From Kappaphycus alvarezii (lineage: Eukaryota; Rhodophyta; Florideophyceae; Gigartinales; Solieriaceae), in the NCBI GenBank assembly GCA_002205965.3, contig NADL03000612.1, positions 62,001-126,000 of the forward strand: a stretch of 64,000 nt of DNA, read 5' to 3'. Below are positions 13,059-22,628 of this stretch, in pieces; the stretch's first letter is position 1, and the number at the start of each line of letters is the position of its first letter. The translations under genes were made by a program, and so were the position numbers. Below the pieces are notes generated by a model. That model saw only the letters and a program-made list of their open reading frames with translations. It made no database searches and was not told where the DNA came from.

Positions 13059-13689
13059 GGTCTATGTGGAAGTGTGGGCGGAAGGATGAGTGTATGTTAA
13101 TCTCGCTGAGGGAGGTGGAGGAAAGTACAAGGGAAAAGGAGTGAATAAGCAGGAATTTGAAGTGGTTAGAGAGGGTTGGCGTACAGTTGTGGAGGAGCTG
13201 GTACTAAGCGTGGAGGAGAAGCGTGCCGCTAAAGTTTATAGAACGGAATCTCTATTGCGAGTGCAACGGGGAAACGTTGAATGCCTCGCATATATCTATC
13301 TCACCGGGTTTTCAGGCCCGCATGGGGGGGGGGCAGTTCGGGGGACAGGTAGTATTTAGAGATGGGCGGCGTGTCCTTATCATGCGCGCAGGTAGAGGTA
13401 AGTAGTGGCTACAGCGTTGTAAGTAGTGTACTGAATATATATCTGTTTCGTGCTACTCAAGGTGCAGACCTCTGCTGACGGTCAGCTTCGCAGGTCTTCT
13501 TTGACGGGCTCCATGTGGATGTAACCTTGGTGTTGGCTTTTAATTAGTGTAAGGGTGCTGTAGGCATTCCCAAGCGATGTCTTTACCGATGAGATGGATT
13601 TGAACAGAGAGCAGTAGGATAATTTCGAACCTCACACCATCATTCTATAGATCTATAGAATTTATCGTGGTTGCGAATTCACTCGTATA
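13059..13689. other. GC-rich tail, then AT-rich spacer with a perfect palindrome
   Basis: Frames at 13,090-13,405 continue the composition of the HHE-like relic but show no family motif. A perfect 20-bp palindrome, ATTCTATAGATCTATAGAAT, lies at 13,642-13,661. Nothing else is supportable. Confidence 0.4.
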
Positions 13690-14165
13690 TTTAGTATAAG
13701 CATGCCAACTAATAATATCGTTAAACTATGTGACTAGGCGCTCGAACGTTGGATTTTTCAACCCTAAAACTCAAGGAAGTACGACCCAGTTTCCCACCAT
13801 GTTCGAGTACTACCAAAGGCATAAGTAACACATCTTTCCCACTGTATAAGGACTTACGTCCGGGCCAAAGTTGTAGAAGGAATTGATGGTTTCCGAGAGC
13901 ATATTACAAATTGAGTGGCACTCAGCTGCATCGAAGTTTGTCCGTTGCTGAACCGATTGTCCCGCACCGTACCCATTAAACGCATCAAACAATGGGTAGT
14001 TTGAATCGTTCTCGTCATCGACTCTTCTTTGCAGTTTGATGTGGCATATCTTGTCAATAACGATTGTTGCCAATAGCCTAGTGAGTTTGTTGTAGCAGCC
14101 CAAGAGGGCATGGGAATGCTAGTTTGTCGTGAATCGACAGTCAGCGGTTCTTGAGAGGTCATCTC
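13690..14165 (-). pseudogene. unknown gene family, copy 2 (frameshifted)
   Basis: Minus-strand frames that together parallel copy 1: an acidic DDENDSNYPLFDAF segment, NFDAAECHSICNMLSE, FYNFGP, then in another frame GKDVLLMPLVVLEHG and a tail matching copy 1 beyond its stop. At least two frameshifts are needed (near 14,060 and 13,845). The shared order DENDS...PLFD.F...DAA....MLSE...YN.GP...GK.VL.M.LV.L.HG between copies 2 kb apart shows common descent. Function unknown. Confidence 0.45.
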
Positions 14166-14577
14166 GGATTTCTTGAAGGCTTACTGGTATATACGGTATG
14201 TGTTTAGTTGATCCTGTGACGGGTTGGAAGAAAAGTTTATTTGCGAATACGCAGTAATTACGCAATGAATGCGTATCAGAATAAGCACGGGTAAATCAAA
14301 AGATGGTACAGGCTTGTTGCATATTGATACTGTGTTCACTTTGGGGCCCAATATTTGAAATAAAACTACATGGTTCAGTATTGCCCGGGTTATACCCACT
14401 ACATGGGGCTATCAATTCAAAAACCTTGTCAGAAAATTGGAGACATCTGTTGGAGTCAGCAGAATGTGTATATACCGACGCATTAGTTATATGATCTGGT
14501 TGTCCGGCGAACGCTATCGTGTCCCGTACCCCTTTTCCCCTTGGTCAATATGGACCACCAGGTTAGGATTTCTATCG

Positions 14578-14928
14578 TGAAACCCGTCAATAAATGCCTT
14601 TTAACGAACCCGACGGCAATCGGCGGGGATATGTTCGTTAAGGAATAAAAGTGGGAAGGAGGAAGTAACAAAGAGAAGGGCTAAGGCGGACGCCTCGGCG
14701 GGTCGACGGACTTTTAGTCAAACGTTGATAATACTTCTCTGTTGTGTTCCGTTGACGAGGGAGGGAACTCGGGTGTGTAGCGCTAAGTACTGTATCACCC
14801 TCACGGGGCGAGGGCATACGGCGGTGCCGTCGGGTGCCTTTGAGAAGCAACTGTAAACTGTAATGCACGTGTACCCTGTGCGTGCTAAGCTGATCCTTCG
14901 GAGTACAGTGCATCGTGTATTTTCGGCA
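14578..14928 (-). repeat. copia A 3' LTR
   Basis: 351-bp direct repeat of 21,407-21,758, with TG...CA ends on either strand. On the minus strand it begins TGCCGAAAATAC directly after a polypurine tract, which identifies it as the 3' LTR. Confidence 0.9.
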
Positions 14929-14941
14929 CTCCCCCGCTTCT
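14929..14941 (-). promoter_or_regulatory. copia A polypurine tract
   Basis: On the minus strand the 13 bases before the 3' LTR read AGAAGCGGGGGAG, purine-rich and abutting the LTR, as needed for plus-strand priming of reverse transcription. Confidence 0.75.
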
Positions 14942-15217
14942 AAAATTCGCGCCGTGAGGCAGAATAAGAAAAAAACTTAGATACCGAGCTTGAGAAAAAT
15001 TAATCGCCAATTACGATAACAGGCATGTCGCGAGAGACGCTGCCGGCAACCCAGAAGCATTATAAATACGGAGTCGCGTGAGTGCGTTTGCCTTCCCCCT
15101 CTTTGTCTCCAAGGTGGCGGCTAGCTTACGGGTGACGCCTTGCCGCTTGTAGAAGGGATAACGATCAGCGCAGCGTGCTGTGCCTTGGACAGACTGCTGT
15201 GCCTTAGACAGAAGGAT

Positions 15218-16185
15218 ATGGAGGCACATGTGATGGATGGGGAGGTGAAGGCGGATGACGCAGCAATTAGAGGCTTGGGAAGTGCGGGCAGGGAGGCGGT
15301 GCAGAGAAAATCGGCAAGCGCTCAAGCACATACGGAGGAGGAAAATAGTGGTGCTGCTTTGCGGGAAGTTGAATGGGAGGTGGATGCCGTATTGTTGGGA
15401 AACGGGGAACGCAGGGGTTTGTTCGTGTTGGAAAGAGGGAGGTGGTACGGCACAGCGGATGTGAATTGTGTGGCTGATGCGTCTTCGTATTGGCCAATTG
15501 AGGAGGACTCGATAACCATGCCAGATTTTGGAAGGCGGTATCTGTTATTTCGCGCTGTCGGAGTGTTTCGCACTGAAAGGGACTGGCCTTGCTTCTGTGA
15601 CCTTGGGGAGAGAGACTTGCGGATTGATATGGCCCACATGATCTGGAGGGGTGTAGGGGGGTTCTGCTGGAAGTATCCTGGTGTAGCAGTAGTGACGGGC
15701 GGACCGGGAGCGCGCGAGTCTCGTGATCGCCTGAAAGAATACCATGTGAAGGATATCTAGAGACCATACGCTACGTCGACATTGATAAATTGCGTACCGG
15801 TGGCATTGGTGAATGGAGTTGCTTGTGGGTTAGGGGAGTGTGAAGCACGGTATGCATTGGCCAACTTGACGAAGTTGAAGGCATCGCTCAGGCGGATGAG
15901 AGTATAGTGCCGTGTATGGATCGCCTGAAGATGAACTTGCACTAAAGACATGCCCGTGACCAGAGATCCGTGGAAAGGGTAGCAGAATTGGACAGCGGGG
16001 TGTGGATGGTAAGACTTGTTAGTAAGCGAGCAGACCATTGTGTATTGGTTGACGGGAGGAGAAATGTAATCTTAGACTCCGAGGAAACTCATGCTGTTAT
16101 GTTGACCAACGAGAGCTTGCGGCTTTGTGGTGAGGCTTTCCAAGACGTGCGAGCTGCGGAGGTAATGGAAATCCAAGTGTATTAG
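15218..16185 (+). pseudogene. antisense ORF in copia A, putative cysteine-protease-like protein
   Basis: Lies inside copia A between RNase H and the 3' LTR, on the opposite strand to gag-pol. From an ATG at 15,218 the frame is open to a TAG at 15,758. It then continues in frame to about 15,907 and resumes in the next frame to 16,185. The first part has acidic and aromatic segments of no known family. The later part contains INCVPVALVNGVACG followed by ALANLTKLKASLRRM. The last part contains RADHCVLVDGRRNVILDSEE and ESLRLCGE. A Cys in an N-C-x-x-x-A-L context followed by D-H-C-x-x-V-D resembles the Cys/His pair of papain-fold proteases found in some transposon-borne proteins. This is pattern inference, not a family match. 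It needs one stop and one frameshift bridged, so it is probably inactive here. A sense-strand frame (15,267-15,767) overlaps but is proline/serine-rich and shadow-like. Confidence 0.4.
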
Positions 16186-16206
16186 TCGCGACAAGTAAAC
16201 TTCAAG

Positions 16207-16761
16207 TTACTGCAGCAGGTGGTTGGCGAATAATCCATTGTTCAGGGGAGATATGAGCTGTCCGGAAGAGATGACATTGCGGAGGAGGGCTTGAGTCATT
16301 GGTTTCGTGAGCCCATCTGCAACATTATGTCGAGAACGGACGAAGCCAATATCAGTGATGATTTTGTCTCGAGATGCTTCTCTGGCAACGGCAACATCAA
16401 GCATCATACGCTTCTCGGAGGTTCGAGAGCCTTTGGATATGACGTCGAACAAGCTTTTGCTATCCTTCATTAGGGGAATGGGGATAGGCTTTCCAAGCAT
16501 GACCTCGAGTTCCTTACTGAGAGCGATAGCGATGTCGAACATATCCCTGAATGCGATAACTTCTCCAGACATGGCAGAGCGAGTGACGCGGCGTGCTTTG
16601 TAAGATTTGAAGGAAAGGGGAATAATATTGCTCGAGGAATCACCGAGAAAAACCATGTGGCCGAGTTGGGAGGAAAGGTCGCGGTTGTTTGCGAAGGACG
16701 AGTCTGAGAAGCCGATGATGCGAATGGTATTGATATCCAGCTTGTCGATTCGGAGTCGCAC
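16207..16761 (-). pseudogene. copia A RNase H domain
   Basis: Reads IIGFSDSSFANNRDLSSQLG, then SFKSYKARRVTRSAMSGEVI, then MKDSKSLFDVISKG and VRSRHNVADGLTKPM. These are the D...S.(L)SGE...D...HN.AD.LTK motifs of copia RNase H (DEDD-type active site: D in FSDSS, E in SGE, D in KDSK, D in VADGLTK). It removes genomic RNA during reverse transcription. It is offset by a frameshift in an A-run near 16,780 from the upstream RT frame, so this copy could not make intact Pol. Confidence 0.85.
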
Positions 16762-16769
16762 CCTGTTGT

Positions 16770-17690
16770 CTACTGCATAAGCAATGGCCTTGTTTTTATC
16801 CGGCGGATAAGAGAGTGTCGGTCTTTTGAGAACATGTCTTCTGTAATTTGGGCAAGGTGGGATATTTCAAACCGGCAGTCAGGCCTGGAGTTTGATAACC
16901 ATGCGAGGCGCATGCGCATGGATCGAAATTGGGAAAAAGATGCATCGAGGGGAAGAGCTTCCAACTTGCGCAGGTAGTGACTTTGGTCAATGTAATGAGA
17001 TCCATCTGTCTCTCGACCGACGAAGAGACCGGTGAACTCTGTAGGAAGTGGTTCATCGGGTTTCATCTCAAATTTTTCCCTTGTCTTGTTCGAAATCTTG
17101 CGAAAAGCAGAATCACCGCATCGGATGAGATCGTCGACGTAAGCACCGCTGAGACCAGTGAGAATGTTGTTCGTGAGGATGTAGTAGAGGGCTGGGTCGA
17201 TGCGTAGTGGCGTCATTACAAGATCGTTGCGGTGATGTTGATCGATAGTGGCGTGCCACAGATCACCTGCGTCGCAAAGGCCATAAAGGGGGCGTAGGAG
17301 TTGTAGACATTGGGTAGGAGACAGTTCGAACTAGGGAGCAGGTTTGCCAATGAAAATATCGCGGGCAAGGGGTTCTGTCGACTGAAGGTACGCCTGTGTG
17401 ATGTCGGCAGTCCAAACATCAAACCTGAATATGGTTGCGAGTGCAAGGAGAAGACGAACGGACTGCGGTTGAAGAGTTGTCGAAGAGTGAACGAGAATGT
17501 TCTTCATTTTGTCGCGATGGCCACCGATGACGTAGCGTGCTTTGTACTTCACTTTTCCATCGATAATTGATTTGAGAGAGAGGATGAATCTTCCGGGGAG
17601 GACGTTTGCATCTTTTGGGATTTCTTCGCGGAGGACAACCTTGAATGTGCCCCTATCGAGAAGACCTCTGATTTCGGCCTTCTTCGCCTC
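16770..17690 (-). pseudogene. copia A reverse transcriptase
   Basis: Same frame as gag. From the upstream end it shows GRFILSLKSIIDGKVKYKAR, RYVIGGHRDK, WTADITQAYLQ (first catalytic Asp), YGLCDAGDLWH past a stop at 17,331, and GAYVDDLIRCG (YVDD catalytic pair), then the thumb region. This is the copia RT motif series. Stops at 17,331 (TAG) and 16,770 (TAG, after a small frameshift) inactivate it. It is preceded by integrase and followed by RNase H. Confidence 0.85.
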
Positions 17691-18860
17691 TGTCATACGA
17701 TAATCAGTGGCTCGTGGGTCATCGGGATTGAGAATTTCAACTGCATAGATGTCATCGTCGAAGTGCTGAGGAGCGAATGAGCGTAGGCCGGTACCAATAT
17801 CGCAGAGAAATGTGTGTGCGAGAAGTTCTGGGTTCAGATACGGCTTGACTTGCGCAATGTTGAACGGCTTTGGGGGGCCAATCTGTACGTCACGAACGTA
17901 CACTAGTTTTTTCTCTGCATCAAAGAGTTCCACTGTAAAGGGGCCGAGCCATTCTACAATACGGTTTGCGACGACCTTTTCACGCCATACGAGTACTTTG
18001 TCTCCAGGCTGATATGCGCGATCGCAGGCTGGAGGCACAGCATGCTTGAGTGCGCGTTTGAGGCGGAGGGAAGCCATGTGTTTGGACATTTCGGCTCTTG
18101 CAATTTCAGCTATTTCGGCACTCTCGCGAAGAGAAGGACGTGTTCAACGAGGTTCGGATGGGGTAGAAAGTTGGGGGAACTCGCCAAAAACAAGGGCAGA
18201 TGGTACGAGGCCTTCAGGTCCCAGAGTGTCGTTCAACGCCTTGACTGCGCAAGCGAGCGCTAGATCCTTGTCAATATTTGGGTTGGTAACCTTGATCTTG
18301 CGGAAAGTGGTGCGCCTAGGGTCGTGATAGCGTTCTCCGATTCCAAGGCTTGAATGGGTCTCAATTCCAGTGCGGTTGACTTCGACGTCAGCGAGCTTGG
18401 CGAGATGAACAAATTTATGCCTGAAGGGTTTTCCTTGGTCTGTGAGGATCTTGTTTGGGAGTCCAGTATATATAGTTGCCCAGTATTCGATGATCTTCTG
18501 CAAAATGTGATCAGTGGAAACGTTGTTTAGGAAGCGGGCAGCACTGAACCTTGTTCCGTGATTGACGATGTGGAGGACCGGGTCTTCATTGATGTACATG
18601 ATGTCGAGAAATATAAGTTCGTTGAACTTGACGTCTTCGGCGCCAAATGAAACTCGGAACCGAGTAGGCGCGTGTTGGATGGGTTGGCACGGATCGCATC
18701 GGCGGGAAATCTACTGTAACGTCTTGAGCGTCTCCGGGATAGCTTCTTCGGGGCGCGAGCGGGAGATGAGATCGAAAAGCTTCTTTGCTGTTGGATGGAA
18801 GAACTGGCGGTGAAGACGTGTGAGTTGGGTACGCGTAAAGTGAATTGCCGTCGAAGTTGG
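17691..18860 (-). pseudogene. copia A integrase
   Basis: In the gag-pol frame: a zinc-binding start (LHRQFFH...C-D-P-C) near 18,810-18,690, then LIFLDIMYINEDP (first Asp), KILTDQGKPF (second Asp) and IGERYHDPRRTTFRK (catalytic Glu), followed by a basic C-terminal domain with DKVLVWRE. This is the DDE integrase that inserts the cDNA. IGERYH-type Glu motifs are typical of copia lineages in fungi and algae. TAG at 18,711 and TGA at 18,144 interrupt the frame; both are one C-to-T change away from Gln/Arg codons. Confidence 0.85.
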
Positions 18861-19266
18861 CACGGGAACATACAAATGGTTAGAGGGGGATCTCGTCATG
18901 GGGATGTACCAGTCGTCCATGAAAACGACTCTGCCATCGTCAAGTTTGTGAGGTACACGATGAACAAAGCAGTTCGAAACGGCGCAAGGGGTGAGTGATT
19001 CCCTGTCCATTGCATCCATTCCAACCAGAGCAGGGATATCGGCGTCCACAATATCCAAGCGCACTGAAATCTTGGGGGCACCAGGTGGCGTGTGTAGCGG
19101 GAGAGTTATGCATCCCCGAGTTGGGTAGTAGGCGTCTGCGAACCGAAACAAATTGTTTGACGGAAGAATCTTGCGTTTGTGAATGCCAAGAGCTTTGAGA
19201 ATGCGGGTCAGTTCTTTGCGACCCACGCACGAATGAGGGGCTCCGATATCGCACAAGTAGCTTAGG
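18861..19266 (-). pseudogene. copia A aspartic protease
   Basis: Contains CDIGAPHSCVGRKEL, a retropepsin active-site loop in which the usual D-S/T-G-A is D-I-G-A, a later RLDIVDADIPALVGMDAM flap/dimer segment and continuation into the integrase zinc region. It would cleave the Gag-Pol polyprotein. The Ser/Thr to Ile change next to the catalytic Asp suggests loss of activity. Confidence 0.75.
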
Positions 19267-19466
19267 GGGCGACGCTTACGGACTTCGGACTTGAGATTGC
19301 GAACATAGATGTCGGTCCTGAAAATCTCGGAGGAAGTGTCCTCAGAGTCCGTAGATGGCTCAACTGTGGGCGAAGTCTCTTCCTTTTCCTCGTCGGAACT
19401 GGATTCGTCCTTGTCAAGAAGGGGAGTTATCTATTAGGTAGCAGTCGCGATGTGATACGCGGCTAT

Positions 19467-21299
19467 TTAAGCATCTGCGGTTTCGATAGGCTCGCTCGAC
19501 TCAACGAAGTTAGTAACGTTGGTGAAGTATGGTGAATGTTTGCATTCGTCGTCATAAATTCTTTCGTCGGACGAAAGGAGTGAATCGAGGGCTTCTACTT
19601 CAGATCTCTCGTTGGTGAGCATTGTATCGTCGGGCGCCTTGGAGCTTGAATCATCTCTGACGTCTTCCTCTTCTCCTTTGATGAAGTAAGCAAGAACGTG
19701 GACAGATGACTCTCCCCGTTGCAAACGGTGCAGAGCAAAAGCGGCGATGGCACCAGGAGCGCATCGATGAGAACGGCTCCAGTTGGGCGCACCACACTTC
19801 CAATATTGGTTCGATCTTTTGTTGGTGGTGGATTTGTTGAGAGTACCAAATCTTTCGCGCGACTTTCCTGTGCGATGGGAGTGTTTCGATGGTCGACTCT
19901 GATGACGAGAATGCGGACGAAGGTTTCTTCCGTAGCGGGTAAGGTGGGTAGGATGAGCCTGGTCATCGTCCACAAAACTAGTCGGATATTCAGAACCATT
20001 TCTGGTTTCGCCGGCCAAGAGTTCGTATTGACGAATATTCTGTATTGCCTCATGCAGGTTTGTGAGAAACTTGTTGAATGAGTATCCGTGAGATTTGATG
20101 TTCTCGATTGGATTCTTGGACCATTCTTGGAACTCGGTCACGGCCTTGCGAAGAAAGTCGATCTTGTTGTCATCAGAACGAAAGTTAGGAGGGCACTGCG
20201 GAGTAAGCTCATTGATTTGGTCCAACATTTTCGTTAGACCTAACGATATGTCATCGATGCCCTTTTCCTTCATAAAAATGCGAAGACGGAAGTTTTCAAG
20301 GTTTCCTTTAACTTGCATCTGCCTGGCATCGTTGGCATGTTCATCAAGCATTAATTTAACTATTTGTCCATACGACATTTATTCCGTGCAGTTCGAGAAA
20401 AAGAACGTGCGGGCAGCGCCTTCGAAGCAATGAATGAAAAATTCGGCTTTCTGCAAGGGAGATAGGCTGTACTGGCGTCCGGCAACACCATACATCTTCA
20501 GCGTCTCATGGATATCCTGCGAAATTTTTCCATCGAACTTCATGTCCTTGAACATCTGCTGAATTTAATTCGCCTTACGTGAGTCTTCTCCGTTGTTGTC
20601 ACGATTCGAATTGGATCCGTGCGGGGCTGGGAACGAATCAGCCTGTGTCGGATCTTGTGGGGTCAGCAGGGGTACTTGCGGTGGTTTAAAGACCGGAAGA
20701 GGTGGAACGGCTACATCACGTAACCCTCGATGGGGAATATCAGCGAGTTCAGGTGGCATTGAGCTGCCATCAGAGCTGATATTGTCGAGAGATCCGTGCT
20801 GAACTTGGCCAGTTTGCTTCTTGTTGTTCTTTTCCTTGTACTTGAGGACAACGGAACGAGCAAAATCGGTATTGCAATCCATGAAAGAGCAAAACCAGGC
20901 CAACAAAGAGATCCTTTTGTCCTTGACCTCGGCAGTAGTCAAGTGAAGTTCATTCATGAAACTTGGCGGCGTCTTGTCGAATGAAAATAGCTTTGCAATC
21001 TGGATCAAAACGCGGAACGGAAAGATCGGTGTGTCGTAGAACTTCTGATCGAACATGACATGGATCGGAGGAAGAAGATCACGGAGGAAGTCCGAGGCAT
21101 CTTCAGACGGCGGAGCTTTCCAAGATCTCGATTCAGGTGCTTCTTCATCTTGTGCCGGATCAACGTCAAAGTACTCCAGGGTTGATTTTGCGGCGAGCAG
21201 AATTCCATTCGAGTATTCATCCTTGACCTTGGCCGAAGATATCATGTGGTCTACCTTGCGCCTCCTCGACTTGAACATTGCGACAGAGATGTCTGACAT
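19467..21299 (-). pseudogene. copia A gag
   Basis: A single frame starts at ATG 21,299 (MSDISVAMFKSRRRKVDHM) and passes in-frame TAA codons at 20,565 and 20,379 before ending at TAA 19,467. The first third is a helical domain with a Pro/Asn-rich linker. The second part (LQKAEFFIHCFEGAARTFFF onward) is a typical capsid-like helical region. Near 19,790 a degenerate zinc knuckle reads CGAPNWSRSHRC. Gag packages element RNA into virus-like particles. The three interrupting stops are all TAA, and the frame itself is otherwise uninterrupted. Confidence 0.8.
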
Positions 21300-21406
21300 C
21301 TTGATTTTTGCAAATCTTTGTGCGGGTGATCGGATGGGAACACGGTGGCAAAGTGGATGTTCTGAGAACGTTGCCTAGAAAGACGAGTCTCGAATCCGGA
21401 TTGTCG

Positions 21407-21758
21407 TGTAACCCGTCAATTAAAGGCCTTTTAACGAACCCGACGGCAATCGGCGGGGATATGTTCGTTAAGGAATAAAAGTGGGAAGGAGGAAGTAACG
21501 AAGAGAAGGGCTAAGGCGGACGCCTCGGCGGGTCGACGGACTTTTAGTCAAACGTTGATAATACTTCTCTGTTGTGTTCCGTTTACGAGGGAGGGAACTC
21601 GGGTGTGTAGCGCTAAGTACTGTATCACCCTCACGGGGCGAGGGCATACGGCGGTGCCGTCGGGTGCCCTTGAGAAGCAACTGTAAACTGTAATGCACGT
21701 GTACCTTGTGCGTGCTAAGCTGATCCTTCGGAGTACAGTGCATCGAGTATTTTCGACA
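21407..21758 (-). repeat. copia A 5' LTR
   Basis: 352-bp partner of 14,578-14,928. On the minus strand it begins TGTCGAAAATAC and ends GGGTTACA. The bases immediately inside (CGACAATCCGGATTCGAG) should include the primer-binding site, but I could not match them to a tRNA end with confidence. Confidence 0.9.
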
Positions 21759-22628
21759 ATATCGCTTAGCAAAATAGTCGGTTACTGCAGTGAACACACC
21801 TACTGTACAGTAATGCAGTAAAGTTTTCTCTTTGTCAATACTACTGTATTCGCTACAGTTTTACAGCAAAACAGTGGCTCTTTCCGCATTTTCTCAATAC
21901 TTGATTGAGAGGTCTACTGTACTCAATTATGTCGCGAGTAATCTATTGGCTCTTTCCCTTTCCCATGTCCCCCCAAATTTGATTGAGAGGTCTAACGTGG
22001 GCATTTTTTCAGCGACGAAAGATGCATTCCCGTAGGCCGCAAGCGGGCGACACTGTAAGTGACAACTACCTTAATGTAAGACCGAAGACCAATGTGGATC
22101 TTAATCTTAATAGGCGCTCAGGCAGTGAACTCGAAATGACAGATGAGTAAATTAATATTTTAATATGCAGCCAGATATTTTGTGAAATCGTATTACGTAA
22201 AGATCCAAACGAATTTCGGGTGGCCCAAGTCGGCTTCAGTTGTAAGGTTAGTCCAAACAGCACGTTATTCAAGCTGCATGAAACGCCGTTTCGTGATATA
22301 TCATCGTTTTCCCAAATAATATCAACCCCGGGACCAAAGCAGATATAAAACGACCAGTGAGCTCTTCGTTTGTGCCTTACTGCTATCCTTACGGTCCTTA
22401 CATGCATTATGTACTGTACATGATGGCATGGATAACAGTACAGTACTGTACTGTACTGTACAGCACAGCTCGCAAGAAGATTGTACAATTTAAATCACCT
22501 GTGAGTAACGCAAGATCCCGTTGCATTGCCAAGAGCTACTATTCCCTCAACAAGTGCCCCTGCCGTTAACTCGCCATCGGCAATTCCCTTCCCGCCCGTC
22601 CTAGTTCTCGTCCATAGCGGCGCCCACC
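21759..22628. other. spacer between copia A and uvrB
   Basis: Holds a possible fragment of the unknown gene family on the minus strand near 22,200-22,370 (FYICFGPGVD followed by a basic/hydrophobic tail resembling copies 1 and 2; weak). It also holds an imperfect palindromic TACTGTAC tract at 22,411-22,463 that probably belongs to the uvrB upstream region. Otherwise no gene. Confidence 0.35.
22435..22463 (+). promoter_or_regulatory. TACAGTAC/TACTG tract upstream of uvrB
   Basis: A palindromic run of overlapping GTACAGTACTGTAC units, 165-195 bp before the uvrB ATG. Similar tracts occur upstream of the RNase gene (28,923-28,952) and at 32,689-32,722. A regulatory role is inferred only from position and recurrence; the motif also occurs inside LTRs. 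Confidence 0.3.

Larger units (their letters stand above)
14578..21758 (-). mobile_element. copia A: complete Ty1/copia LTR retrotransposon
   Basis: The element is bounded by direct repeats at 14,578-14,928 and 21,407-21,758, each TG...CA. Reading on the minus strand the order is LTR, gag (with degenerate zinc knuckle), protease, integrase, reverse transcriptase, RNase H, an extra 1.28-kb region, polypurine tract, LTR. Protease and integrase preceding RT defines Ty1/copia. The outer flanks share CGATA (minus strand) with one extra T on the 5' side, a near-perfect target duplication supporting a single insertion. The LTRs differ at roughly ten positions by eye (about 97 % identical), so the insertion is old enough to have acquired stops. 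All of gag through RT lies in one frame. Confidence 0.9.

Noticed and set aside
15267-15767. 166-codon minus-strand (sense) ORF in the copia A 3' region as an env-like gene
   Set aside because: Pro/Ser/His-rich with no signal peptide, membrane span or motif; the antisense frame has more protein-like segments over a longer stretch.
16207-21299. In-frame TAA/TAG codons in copia A read as a possible reassigned code (stop to Gln)
   Set aside because: The hemF-like, membrane-protein and RNase genes end with TAG, TAG and TAA at the expected family lengths, and the copia B protease stop replaces a Ser, not a Gln. Decay is the simpler reading.
21380-21406. Primer-binding site of copia A as a tRNA T-arm (TTCGAATCC-like)
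   Set aside because: The segment next to the 5' LTR contains a TCGAATCC word, but the flanks cannot pair as a tRNA T-stem and lack the CCA complement.
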